Shown here: piece after piece, positions 48,117-59,430 of the stretch
Position numbering within the stretch: the first letter of the stretch is position 1
Layout: each line of letters begins with the position of its first letter
DNA from: Blastomussa wellsi
Lineage: Eukaryota > Cnidaria > Anthozoa > Scleractinia > Plerogyridae
DNA length: 64,000 nucleotides
Direction of reading: 5' to 3'
Assembly: GCA_947652115.1 (NCBI GenBank)
Contig: OX393568.1
Location: 1,243,353-1,307,352 of the forward strand
Translations under genes and position numbers: made by a program
The notes under the pieces: model-generated
The model's input: the letters and a program-made list of their open reading frames with translations, nothing else
Told to the model about the DNA's origin: nothing
Databases searched by the model: none

Positions 48117-51100
48117 GGATTGAACATCCCTGGGCATTTGTGGTTGGGAGGTTCTTAAAGACTAAATCATTTCAAGAAATGCATGAACCTTACATGTAAT
48201 TTAAATTTCCAGGGGGGTGCAGGTGAGGTTGGGATGGGGTGGGGTTGGGGGTGAGAGGTATCATGGATGTTTTATGAAAGTAAACCTGCATTAGGTGGAT
48301 TTAGGGTTGGTGTCAACCTCCCCTTTTTGACTTAAGATTGCTATGTTGGAAGATGGGTAGCTGCTAAATTGTGAGCATAAATCTTTGCATATTAGGGGTG
48401 GTGAATGGTAAATGTGAGACAGTGAGACTAGTGTATTTCTTTGCAAGATCAAGACTTTTTTAAAGATTTTGGATTGTGAGACCGAGATCGAAACACCAAT
48501 TGAAAATGGCTTGTACAAGAATTGAGGCTGTGAGACCTTCGGAATTGCTCAAAAAACGAGACTGCAAGACCCATGGAATTTTAGAAAAGTTTTGCGAGAC
48601 CCCTTTGTTTCCAGGGACCATTCACCACTCATATTTTGTTGTAAATACTGTTTGTAATCCCCCATTCAACAGTTAAATGCTATTTACAACCTAGTATTAT
48701 TTTCCCCCAATCATGGTATTTTATCAGGCCGAACAGGAACTGCAGTATGTGCTTGGCTTATTGCCAGTGGACAATTTGAGCAAGCTAAGGTACAATCAGT
48801 TTAGTCAGTACTGTGTTATGGATTGGTTAGTTACAGGATATTGTGATTGGAAAATCTTTTTATTGCAGTGATAACTAATAGCACTTTGCGAGTATAAAAA
48901 AAATAAACTAAGATAAAATATACAGTTCAGTAGTTCCTCTTCTTGTTGTTTTTCCTCTCTTTTAGCATAGCCTGGAGTATTTTGGACACAGAAGAACTGA
49001 TTATTCAGTAGGAAATAAATATCAAGGAGTGCAAACACCCAGCCAGGTCGGTGCAGGTCTGGAACAGTTTTTTAGCCAAGAGAAATTTTCATTTACAAAT
49101 TAACTATATTTATGAAAAGAGACTGAAACAAATTTTTGCAAATGTGGTGGCCTAATGTTTAGTGCGCTGGACTCCGGATCTGACAGTCTGGGTTCGATCC
49201 CTGGCCGGGGTACTGCATTGTGTTCTTGGGCAACACACTACTCTGACGTACAATACCTCACTTCACCCAGGTGTACCGGTGAATTTACTGTTGGGGGTTA
49301 TCGTGCCATGGACTAGCATCCCATCCAGGGGGGAGTAGAAATACTCTTATGCTAAGGAAACCGGGATTCATCTCGAATCAAAGCTCTGGCCTGATGGGCC
49401 ACTAGGGTCAAATGCAGACTCTACCCTTTACCCTAAAATTCTTGGAATTACAGAGATTTCACCAGTTTTGGCATGCAATTGCATGTGTATGGAAATGAAC
49501 TTATCTTTTTTAACTAATGGTTCAACAAACAGAAAACGAATTTTAATAAAAGCGCATTGTAGATCTAGCAAAAATTGCTGTATGTAGTGCAAAACAACTG
49601 TGAACTGTGAAACAATCCGACATCTGACAGTCATCTTTTATTTTCTTCAGAGCCGCTTTGTAGGTTACCTGGAGCAAGTGTTCACAAAGTTAAATGGCCG
49701 ACTCCCAGCAGCTGTGTCATATCGCATTAAAAACGTCAAGATTGATGGAATATATGGTTAGTTCAAACGTCCATTTGGCCTTGATGGAGCTCGAATGTTT
49801 GACTAACTACTGCAGACTTGTATCCAGTCGGTATTCACGGGTTCTGGGTGCGAGAGAAGATTGGATACTAGTACACTCTGCGCACCTCAGTCTTCACTAG
49901 TATCCAATGCTCTCTCATTCCCTGAACCCGTAAATAGCGACTGGGTACCAGTCTGTAAAGCTACTGGATTTACTCAATTGTGAGCAACTCCCTTGAATTA
50001 TAAATGCCACATTTGTGAGCAAAATATTTGAATATTAACAAACACTGCATTCATGCAGTGCTTATTTGAAATATCATCAGACTGAATTGTTTTCAGTTGA
50101 AAGTGACCATACATCCATTTTTTTGTTGACATTTGCTTGTTGCCATCTGTACTGAAATAGAAATGTTTAAAGAGCCCTGCCCTGAAAAAAGCATCAACCA
50201 CAAATAATTGCCACCACAAATAAGTGCTGCAACCAACACACTGAAAATTCAAAGAGTGCTGTGCATAGCACTCAATAAAAAGTAAATTATATGGTAACTG
50301 AGTAAATATACGGTAACTGTATTTTATCTGTTGTATCAGGTGTTGGTGATGGCAATGGAAATGACCTTTCATTTGAAATCATCGTCAATGGCAGTACTGT
50401 TTTTAAACTTGATCTCTTGCATTGTCGCCAGGGGCAGGTGTGTTAACTGTCATACATGTCGTATCTAGAACACCCTTTCTTTACAAAAGGAGTCTTCATT
50501 ATAATTTGTGGAAGATGCAGTGGCCTTGTATGGGAAGACACAAAGAATTTCAGGTTCTGGCAAGCATCATATGTTGTTTTCAGGTGTAGTGCACTGGAAC
50601 AGAATCAATCAATCAATCAACATATTTAACGTCAGTGGTAGTACGCTTAGCTAAAAAGTTACAGATGTAGTTTACAGGTACACCATGAAATAAAAAGAGA
50701 AATAAGAAATTACACAAGCCTTTTGAAGGTATTAGAGCAGCATTTTAAGGAGTGATGAATGGTACATGGTCTACGAAAAAATACGGTAATGGTGTCACAA
50801 ATATTAGTCTCCCTTGCAGCCATTTTTATCATCCAGCATTGCATGATGACACAAACAATGGCTACGAGGGAGACTACATAAATATCAGACAATTCAAGAG
50901 TCCCCCAGTGTTGTTTTAGAGCTGTTTCAAATGTCTAGCAGTCTTTATTTGTTGGCAAAGCCATTGATATTCCAGTCTCAGACTCACAATCCAAAAACGG
51001 TCTCTGTCTCTCAGAGAAAAATCCTAGTCACAAAGTCTGTAATGATTTCTCTATTCCTCTTTGCACTTATCTCCCATCAAGGATGTGAAACCTACTAGGG

Positions 51101-52191
51101 GATTAATCTGAAACAACAAACTGTATGGCCAAAATGTTTTGATATGAGTGAACAGAACAATTGTAATAATTTACTGTGATGAGTACTTTTAATTATAAAT
51201 AATTATTTTTATTATAATTAATTAATTTTAATTTACTATTGGTTATTAAAAATTTTTATTTGATAGGTTCAGCACCTAAAAGATCTTGACAAATTAGTGG
51301 TTATTCTCTATGAGCCAGAATCACCAACTCTTACTGGAGATATTAAAATGAAGTTTTATTCATCGCACCCGGTAAGCTTTCTTTATAAATATTATATCAT
51401 TACATGTGTATCTTTGCTTTAAATTTTGTTGCAACTTCCTCACTCACAATAGTTGACTTTTGGCAAGTCTAAGGCATCAGAGTTGTTCCTTCAGATCCAA
51501 GCATAGTCTTTTATTTTTAACACTTTCTTTTTGCTCTCTCCTAGAATGTTCCTAATGAATATGACCATTGTGCTTTTTTCTTTTGGTTCCACACAAGTTT
51601 TATTGAGAACTCCAGGTAAGGTTGTTCAGCAGCTGGCAGACATAAAATTACTGTCCAGTGTTGTTCTGTGGAAGCTTCTTGCTAGATAGTATTTCAATCA
51701 CTTCCTTAAAGATCTGTACAGTCGTGGTTAATTTTCCTTCAAGTGCCGTTGTTGGGACACCGAAGACATGGTGGCCTAACGGTTAGTGTACTGGACTTAA
51801 GCGGTATGGGTTCGAGCTCTGGCCAGGGCAAGACACTACTCTCATAGTGCCCCTTCTGCCAGGTGAATAAATGGGCACCAGCAAATTTAATGCTGGAGGA
51901 ACCTTGAAATGGACTAGCATCTCATCCAGGAGGAGTAGAAATACTTCTAGTTGCTTGATGCTAGGGAAATGGCGACATGTTTTGGCCTGATGGGCCATTA
52001 GGCTCATATACAGAATTAATCTTACCTCGCCCGGACTATACAACAGTGAAACATCATTATCAGAATACTGTAATCTTGTTTTTTGCAGGTTGTTTCTTCG
52101 TAGGGGAGAGCTGGACAACCCTCACAAACCCAAAACATGGAAAACATACAAAGAAAATTTTGCTATTGATATTACTTTTACAAAACTTTAA
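41514..52191 (+). CDS. TPTE: Voltage-sensing phosphoinositide phosphatase (VSP / TPTE family)
   Basis: Membrane protein of 551 residues joining a four-helix voltage sensor to a PTEN-like phosphatase; relatives dephosphorylate PI(4,5)P2 and PI(3,4,5)P3 on depolarisation. Exons: 41514-41776, 43446-43493, 43645-43723, 44745-44818, 45395-45508, 45692-45782, 46068-46131, 46927-46991, 47160-47220, 47576-47657, 47829-47917, 48728-48789, 48966-49046, 49651-49756, 50340-50437, 51267-51371, 51545-51615, 52089-52191. An acidic N-terminus (about 30-50) leads to S1 (about 100-122), S2, S3 and S4 (about 195-211). The linker (SQNKRRYQKDGFDLDLTYVT) and P-loop HCKGGKGRTGT (Cys339, Arg345) match active VSPs; the GG form is that of Ci-VSP rather than the PTEN AG form. 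A C2 domain follows (FFFWFHTSFIENSR, ELDNPHKPKTW). S4 has R199, R202, L205, R208. The catalytic loop is split by the intron 47918-48727. Two tiny upstream ORFs precede the start. Confidence 0.95.
46138..46420 (+). repeat. TCA-rich microsatellite and 90-bp repeats
   Basis: Alternating (TCA)n tracts and three copies of ATTTTATN...AAGTACAGTTTNNCCATTNGTAG about 90 bp apart (46190, 46280, 46374). Located in the VSP intron after exon 7. Confidence 0.85.
46733..46747 (+). repeat. Poly(C) tract, 15 bp
   Basis: Fifteen C in a VSP intron, joined to a SINE fragment. Confidence 0.95.
46748..46880 (-). repeat. tRNA-derived SINE, 5' part
   Basis: On the minus strand: AAGTGTGCTGGACTCTGGATCGG, TTCAAGTCATGACCGGGGCA and TGTGTTATGTTCTTGAGCAA. 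It ends in the poly(C) tract, so the tail is lost. Confidence 0.7.
48070..48114 (+). repeat. Poly(C) tract joined to (CA)n
   Basis: Seventeen C (48070-48086) followed by about 14 CA units, in the intron that splits the VSP catalytic loop. Confidence 0.95.
49146..49440 (+). repeat. tRNA-derived SINE, best-preserved copy
   Basis: GTGGCCTAATGTTTAGTGCGCTGGACTCC (A box), CTGGGTTCGATCCCTGGCCGGGG (canonical B box), GTTCTTGGGCAACACACTAC, CCCAGGTGTACCGG, ATGGACTAGCATCCCATCCAG and GCCTGATGGGCCACTAGG. Serves as the family reference in this window. Confidence 0.85.
49811..49956. mobile_element. Hairpin MITE with CAGACTTGTATCCAGTCG ends
   Basis: GCAGACTTGTATCCAGTCGG and TATTCACGGGTTC pair with GAACCCGTAAATAGCGACTG and GGTACCAGTCTGT. 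It starts about 55 bp after the donor of VSP exon 14. Confidence 0.8.
51768..52030 (+). repeat. tRNA-derived SINE
   Basis: ATGGTGGCCTAACGGTTAGTGTACTGGAC, TATGGGTTCGAGCTCTGGCC (B box), CAAGACACTACTCTCATAG and GGACTAGCATCTCATCCAGG. It ends about 60 bp before the last VSP exon. Confidence 0.8.
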
Positions 52192-53958
52192 CTTTAGTGT
52201 TACCTGACAATAATTACAGTGCAACAAACTCAACCGGGGCCACCCAACGTTTTTCAGCCAATCACAATACAAGTTCAGAAATAAGAATCAGAGTCGGAGG
52301 GTCAAAGTTAACATTACAAGATCTTGCAGATCTGATTCTCAACCTGTTTTGTGATTGGCTAATCGGATGAAATCTTTGGGTGGCTTTGCACTGAAAATGT
52401 AACTAATTTTTGGCATTTTTAATTAACTCTTCTAATTCTTATGTATTAAATAGTTCCTATAGTTATAATAATTGTACATTGTGTTTCAAAATTACAAGTA
52501 AATTAATTGGAAAATGCATATTTGTTTCAGAAATTCACTTTAGTCAATTTCTTTGATCTTAAAACTTATAGCCAAGTAGACAAGGAAATAACCTAGTCTT
52601 GAGCAATGAGTGGAGTTGAAAGTGCGCTAATTAAAAAAAAATATTCTGCAAAACGTACCAGATTAAAATATATATTTGTTGTGGTATTTTTTCATGCACA
52701 AACCAATCCTATGTTAATTAGGGATAAGTAAAGAAGTGTGATGATATTGTTTGCAACATAAGCCTTAGGTCAATTAAAATATTAGAAGAACTAGAGTAAA
52801 ATTTTAAGATAAAAAGATTTTAATTAGCAGCAACATTAGTTATCAATGATGTAAACATTTAATATGCATAATCTGATATAATTTATGAATAATAAAAATT
52901 GCCTATTTTATCAGAAAGAGTTTCTACATGTAAATCTGTACAGTTGAAACAGCTGTTACTAAATTCTCCCACACTTCTTGACTCCTAGACCTAAAATTGA
53001 ACCAGGGTAATTATTAATAAGTAGATTTTGCCATTTTTATCGTCATGAATCAAAAAGGAGAATTTGTATGTTGATAAACATTGTGCTGCTGGTCAACTGC
53101 AGCAAAGCATTTGGAGCCTAGTAAGTAATCAAAGTACACAGTGTTCTCTTGTCATTCACAATCCACGTATTCCTGTCATGCACTTTGAATGTGTATGTAA
53201 TCCTGTTACCATGACAATAAAAGCCTGAAGAAAAACACTGCATACATTTGGGTAATATGAAATTTTGTAGTTCTTTTCTACAACAATATTATCGGGTTCA
53301 TAAGCCCCATCCTATTTCCATAAATTAAATCCTGGACAAAATCTAAGCTTAAACTCTCTAAATAAAGTACACAAAATAAACATAGACCTAGGTACAAGTG
53401 ACTCTATTCAATTTACATTTCAGCTACAAAGCAATCCACTTTTTAACACGAAGAAAGTTTGTTCTTTGCAGTTTGAACATGGTGAAAACCCGTTGAAGCC
53501 CTGAATTTTTCAGGCTTCTTTAGACCAATTTCTTAAAATGGAAATTCACTGCGATGATCATTTCTCACTTTCAGTAAAAATATATATTGTTTACCATGTA
53601 TTCTTGGCAAAAAGTAGCACAAATGTCCAAGACAACAAATTTGTAATATACACCATACCTTTCCTAGAGTTACTACTGCTACAAAATATGGTTATTGTGA
53701 CTTAACAAATTATTCTCAAAACCCTGTAAAATCTGTAAAAGATTTATGATTTATGCAATGATCATAATAAATAAACATAATTTCTCCCAACTAGTGTTTA
53801 TTAGTTATCCAATGTCCAGTTAGGAGAATTTCTATGTTGACACTGCAATATAGAGGATAGATGCCCAATTCTCAGAGTGCTGTACATCAAGTTGGAGTAA
53901 AATGTAGTCCAGGAATGAATGGTCACCATAAACAATTTTATTTCCATCAGGGCAACAG
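52192..53958. other. Convergent 3' region, VSP and zinc-protein genes
   Basis: No exon recognised. Both genes end here from opposite sides. AATAAA signals for the plus strand are at about 52889 and 53216; one for the minus strand is at 53942-53937, only 17 bp from the stop. Otherwise plain AT-rich sequence. Confidence 0.6.
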
Positions 53959-55496
53959 CTATGAATGCTTGGCTCTCATTTCAACAAACATTTTCTTCTT
54001 GTAACACTCTTCATGAAACTGTTTGTTCCCATCGTCAATCCACTTCCCACAAAAGCCATTTTCAGGGTCAACACGTATGACATCAAAGCAGGCGCTACAG
54101 CGTGGTCCTGCATACTGGATGTAGCATTCCTCGTGATACTTGCATCCGTTATAAATTCCCCATCTTCCAGACAATCCTTTGTCAGGATAAGCAATCAGTG
54201 GAAAACAACAGTGTTCACATTTTGGCCCCTTGCTTTTCATATAGCACTCTGAATGATATGCCTAATTAACACGAATGACAAAAAATTCATAAGTAAAGTC
54301 TTCAAGGTTCAAGCTGTTGTCACCTGAAGGAGTTAGTGAGTTTTGTTCACTCCAGGAGTACATTATATAGTTTTGATGCATGTTGTGTGATATATTCTTA
54401 ATCAATAGAAAACTGCATTTTCAGGTGCATGGTATAAAAAAGTTAATCATAACTATTACAAAATTCTCAAATCCCATTGGTTCTGCAAGCAGGCTAGCAC
54501 TATGGCAAAAGGGCAAAATTTATGTTTTTGCCTTTATGTATTATTATTATTTTTTTTTCCCTTTTGCCATAATGACAACCTTGCAATCAATTTGGTTTTA
54601 AAACTAGCAAATTTGATGTTTTACTAACTAAATATTGTCAAGTTTTATACATGACAACATTCAGAAGTGGAGTCACTAAGATATCTTAGTTTATTTACTA
54701 TTGAACAATAATTCCCCCATCCAACGATAGCTTGGATTCAACTGAACAGACCCCAGTGACTGTACAACATTGAACAGAAGGGACGTGGAAGACTTGGAAG
54801 TTTAACCTCTGTGACCCTGTCATTTTCTCGAAAAATAATTAAGCTTATAGCTGTATGCCTCAACAATTGGCATAGATTGTCAGAGTTTCATTGAGTCACA
54901 AGCGCTATTACAGAAACAAAGATGAAAATTATGACAAGACACTAATAATTGCTTCATCTGTAAACTTGTATACCAAAGACAACGACTTAAATTATATCTA
55001 TCATCAAATATAAGCTAAGGACATTCTGCTTTCTTTTTCAAAGAAATCATGACGCGTAGGTTACCTTTAATCCTTGCCAAATCATTTCCCCGCTGAATCC
55101 TTCATCTTTATCAGGGCGAATGGGGTCAAAACATGTACAACATCTCTCGTCGGCATGATCAGGAAATACAGCTTTTAATTCACCCAAAAGAGAATCTTTG
55201 TCTTGCCTAACGTACGGAGGTGGAAGCAGTGTAGGTGAAGCCATCGCTCCTTCGATCGCCTCCGAATAAGGTGGCGGAGCATCAGCGTACGGAGATGAAG
55301 AAGACGATGGAAGTTGTTCGCCTCCTTTGGAAACCTTCGTTGAGGTTTGTCCTTGAAGTTTTTCCTTAGCCAGCGTCAAGTCCCCATCGCATTCACGCAA
55401 AACTTTCTCAGCTACCTCTCTAGGAACGCCAGTTTCACTTGTAAGCTTTAAAAGTGTACTTTCAAACTCTTTGTTGCCAAACAATTTTCTCCACAT
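53959..55496 (-). CDS. UBA-like, PPxY and triple CxxC-HxxC zinc-binding protein
   Basis: Two-exon gene (55496-55065 and 54261-53959, phase 0 intron) coding for 244 residues. Residues about 10-48 resemble a UBA-like helical bundle (GVPREVAEKVLRECDGDLTLA). A Ser-rich linker carries two PPPY motifs, at 74-77 (APPPYSEA) and 92-95 (LPPPYVRQ), the form bound by WW domains of Nedd4-type ubiquitin ligases. The C-terminal half has three zinc-type units: C119/C122-H147/C150, C159/C162-H187/C190 and C199/C202-H227/C230. Each cysteine and histidine recurs exactly 40 residues later. The spacing C-x2-C-x24-H-x2-C-x8-C resembles a LIM domain but is not a standard one, since LIM has only two residues between its zinc modules. 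Related LIM-like repeats occur in DA1-type ubiquitin-pathway proteins, but no peptidase domain is present. Inference: an adaptor linking ubiquitin, a WW ligase and another partner. No family name is claimed. An AATAAA lies 17 bp after the stop (53942-53937). Confidence 0.85.
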
Positions 55497-55984
55497 TTTA
55501 CGTTTTGTCGAGTGTCTGCGGAAGCGGGTTTGAGCATGAAATCGAGGTAAATGTTTCTATTTTTGGCAATATGTCTTACGTCAATTTTCAATTTTATGGC
55601 TGGGGCAGACTGGGGCAAACCAGTTTTACAAGAATTATGTGGTGATATACTTATACAAGAAACACTCCCACTACTTTTTTTTCCTACTTCTAGAATTTAT
55701 TCAAGAATTTATACAAACCCTTGTAGAGAATGCAAAAGTTCTTTTCATAAGCTACATGCCTTTTTACCAATATGGGAAATGAAATGGCGCACGCGCCCAT
55801 GGTAGTAGGAATTTTTCAGTTTGCCAGCGCTTTATTTGCAGTCGTGTCTAAGTTTGCAGCTTTATTTGGTTTTCACTCTGAGTTGGACTTTAATATTCAA
55901 GTGTTTTTATGCTCATCTGCCCACAAATCACTGCTTTAGTTTGCTTTCCCATACCAGTGTTTTTTTTTTGAGTAATTAGTTTAC

Positions 55985-56295
55985 TCAGTTGTCTCAGGAG
56001 CTAAGAAGATTTTACAGAAACTGTGGAAGCTGAATCTGGGTTGGGATGAAGATTTCAGAGCCGCTGGAATAGGTGGAAGTACGAGTTCTCCGCAAGTTCA
56101 AGCACAACGATGCCAACTCGTGGAAGGCACAGCATGCGACACATCTCTTGGGCTCTTCTCGGATGCTTCTGAAGATGGCTATGGTATGTGCGCCTATATT
56201 ACATTTGTGTATGCCAGTGGAACTGTTAGATGTTCATTTCTGTTTGGAAGGTCCAGAAGTTCGCCACTGCGCGGATGAGATGGCTAAACTATTTA
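55985..56295 (+). pseudogene. BEL/Pao retrotransposon pol remnant
   Basis: A fragment resembling the Pao-type region after the reverse transcriptase: LGWDEDFRAAG in one frame, then FSDASEDGYG and VRCSFLFGRSR in another. The FSDASEDGYG motif is diagnostic of this part of BEL/Pao pol. Frame changes between the two segments and the loss of all flanking domains show it is dead. Confidence 0.7.
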
Positions 56296-56704
56296 TATGG
56301 CTGGTGCTGCTTGCATTACGTGTTTGGAAGCTTGGCATGTTGCGTTTTTTTTTCAATATACAATGGTCTAAGTAGATCGACAGTGGCTAAACTTACTAAA
56401 GACGGGAAAACGTGGAATTTGAAAATGCAGCCACCATGGCTGTTCAATTGTCAGTGTAGTTTCCGCAGTCAGTGCACGCAGTGGTTCACGTGTGCTGTAT
56501 AGCCGTTCTCTAATAAGTTCGTACTTTATTTTACGCTTCAGTTTGAAAGCAGTGCTTTATTCAAGAAATATTTCATTGCGTTTTATAAAATCCAGCAAAT
56601 GTCTTTTGCTTCTCTCAATTCTCTCGTACACATCGATGTATGTATCTCGATTACGTCCAGTAAAAAATCGTCTCATCGCAGTCAAAATTTATATATAACT
56701 TTAT

Positions 56705-56944
56705 TTAAAGGAGCAGTGTCGCGGCAATCCAAGTCATTTCCCCATTTACTTGAAGGAAATCTAAAAGTAAGAGTTTTCAGGCTCCTGGAGTTTTCTAATG
56801 CCGAAAAACACCAACGGGATAATAAAATGCTGAAATTATACAAGGATTGTTTCGAACGACAACGATATAGACCGATTACAAAGGACAAACTTGAAAAAAC
56901 TTGCCAGTTTTTTCAAGACAGTTTCCGTGACATAGCTCCTTTAA
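56705..56944 (+). mobile_element. TTAA-flanked MITE, copy C
   Basis: Begins TTAAAGGAGCAGTGTCGCGG and ends CCGTGACATAGCTCCTTTAA. Internally about as long as copy A and strongly similar, apart from a short insertion (CAGGCTCCTGGAGTTTTC). Confidence 0.75.
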
Positions 56945-57174
56945 GACCCCTCCCCCACCTTGGACAACCCATCCCCTCCCACGGCTACCGCCAAATGCAG
57001 TGCATATCTTATATTACTATAGGCGTACGAACCGGGAGGGGCCGGAAGGGCTACAGCTCGCGAACTTTTGGGCAACTCAGATCTTTTGGGCAGCAAGAGA
57101 AATTTGTACAAGCACTGCAAAGCACCGCGAACGATGCTGCTAGCCAGCCTACGGTAGGATCTACAAGAGACCTA

Positions 57175-57650
57175 ATCAGTCAAAAATAAACTGCAACAAA
57201 AACAAAAGTTCAATGATCATATTACGTAAAAAGCTGTCTTTGCGAGACAACACGACAAAAACCGATAAAGCAGGGTTTGTGCATGATGTGGACTCGGGCG
57301 TGATTCGGCGGGCAAGTGGGTTCAAAGAACGGAATTTGATAAAGTACGTATCCTTTCGCAGTTTAGTTGAGCTGGCTTTCGGCCTGGTATCATTAAGAAT
57401 CCCCGCCGTGCTGACGAGTTCCAAGGAGAACGAAACAGCTGTCTGCAGTTGCAACCCTGTTTTACCGGTTCTCGCCAGCAAAGTTAACCTTTTTAACTTT
57501 TTTACGTCACGGAGTATCAGTTACAGTTTTGTTTGTGTTCTACAGATGTTACCCCAAAAAGGTATTAAAATGAAACACGATCAGATGGGAAAAATATTCC
57601 CCGGTTGAGCAAACGTGATTTATCTGAAGAAATACCGTAAAATCCGCATA
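57175..57650 (+). repeat. Duplicated block, copy 1
   Basis: Starts ATCAGTCAAAAATAAACTGC and includes GGGTTCAAAGAACGGAATTT, GATAAAGTACG and the ACGTCACGGAGTATC segment. Aligned to copy 2 at 58738-59215 with scattered substitutions and small gaps. Confidence 0.85.
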
Positions 57651-57875
57651 AAAGGAGAAGTGGATTAAGAACCCCCAGACCGAAATTTGGTAAAATGAAC
57701 ACCATCATCTCGCCATGTACATAAGAACCAATTCGGACTGATCAATGCAACTGGTTCTTACATATATGCAGAAGGGGTCCAGAAGGAAATACTGGGTAAC
57801 AGCCCAACCCCCATCAACTCTATACACATGCATAGAATTTCAACCATATACAACAGTTCTAATGACTGTGGAATC

Positions 57876-57893
57876 GGGGGGGGGGGGGGGGGG
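57876..57893 (+). repeat. Poly(G) tract, 18 bp
   Basis: Eighteen G at the start of a repeat that continues TACACCCATACATGGGCTGT. Confidence 0.95.
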
Positions 57894-58204
57894 TACACCC
57901 ATACATGGGCTGTAAAGGTATGTGCCGCGGGATAGGGTATGGTTTTTTGAGGTTCTCGAACCTTAAATAGGGTATCATTTTTGCCCCTTTTGGCATTGTT
58001 CCTGGTGTGATCCTTAGATAGGGTATCGAAATTGTATCATCTAAAATTGCAGTACTAAAACGGCAATTGAAACGAAAAAGAAATGGTCTATTAAATCTGA
58101 ACGATCCGTTAAGAGTATTCACGTTAAAGAAACGAAATAAGCTTGACCCGTTCTTAACTTTCTTAGTTTTCTTTTTTGTCCTTAAATAGGGTGTCATTTT
58201 TTGA

Positions 58205-59400
58205 GTCTTAAACCGCGTACCGGGAGAAGATGTAGCCTGCATAATCAAGGTCGCCTTTGCGAATAATTAGTTCTTTTTTTCTCTCTCTCTCTTTCTCTTG
58301 CCTCCCACGCACACGTCCAGAGTGACGAAGCCCTAACGATGTCTGTGTGGGAGGTTATGTGCGTACCGGAATAACGTAAAAATAAAAAGGATGGTGAAGG
58401 ATGATGCAATTATTTCCATACCAAATTATTGTGGAGCATCGGGCGTGATCATTATATATCATTACATTAAAGTCTTTGATTAGTCCCTGAGATAAATTTA
58501 CGTTAAATCAAGAAAAGTGAGATTCTTAGAGCTTCTTGTCTCGCTATCTGCTGATGTGGACAAGATAAGCCAATTTATTGCGTGACAAAAGTACCAAAAC
58601 GAGGCAGTCTCTTTCAAGATGGGAAGCGCTTGCTCGATGTTTTTAATTTTGGGTCGATTTGTCCAACCTAACGGTCCACCCACCCCTAAGTGGCTGGTGA
58701 CGTCATTCCAGAGATGTAGTCGCCCAGTCTAGATTCTAATCAGCCAAAAATAAAGTGCAACAAAAACAGAACTGATTATACTACGTAAAAAGTTGACTTT
58801 GCAAGACATCATGTATCAACACGACAAAAACTGATGAAACAGGGTATAAAATTGTGTGATGCGGACTCGCGCGTGACTCGGGGGACAAGTAGGTTCAAAG
58901 AACGGAATTTGATAAAGTACGGGCATTTTGCATTTTATTTGAGCTGGTTCATGTAGAATCCCGGCCGCGTGCTGACGAGTTCTAATGAGAACGAACAGCT
59001 GTCCGCGGTTGCAACCCTGCTTTATCGGTTTCCGTCGTACTCGTGTTGATGTCTCGCCGGCATGCAAAGTCAACCTTTTTGCGTCGCGGAGTATCTGTCG
59101 CAGTTTTGTTTGTGTTCTACATATTTTACTCCAAAATGGTATTAAAATGAAATACGATCAGATGGGGAAAAAACTCCCCAGTTGAGCAAAACTGATTTTT
59201 CTGAAGAAATACCTTAAAAGCCCGGATAAAAGAAGAAGTGGATTTAGAACCTCCAGACTGAAATTTTAAATCCAACCGGTTCTTGGGAAAGGAAATACTG
59301 AGTACCAGGAATGTCGTAGACCGCTATCGGCTCTATACACATGCATAGCGTTTCAACCATCTACAACAGTTCTCGTTAGTTAAAGTGCTATGACTGTGGA
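58205..59400 (+). repeat. Duplicated block, copy 2
   Basis: First half (58205-58645: CCGCGTACCGGGAGA, GAATAATTAGTTCT, GATGTGGACAAGATAAGCC, GCGTGACAAAAGTA) matches the sequence just upstream of PYCR; second half (58738-59400) matches copy 1. This shows that the whole region arose by duplication. Confidence 0.85.
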
Positions 59401-59430
59401 ATGTGCGAGTTAGTTTGCTCTTTAATATAC

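Noticed and set aside
49146..49220. Possible tRNA gene
   Set aside because: A and B boxes are present but the acceptor stem does not pair and the same unit with a SINE tail recurs many times.
55985..56500. Host gene suggested by overlapping open frames
   Set aside because: The similarity is to BEL/Pao pol and the frame is broken; treated as a dead retroelement remnant.
56599..57189. 196-residue open frame
   Set aside because: Most of it runs through TTAA MITE copy C and the first duplicated block; no domain is recognisable.
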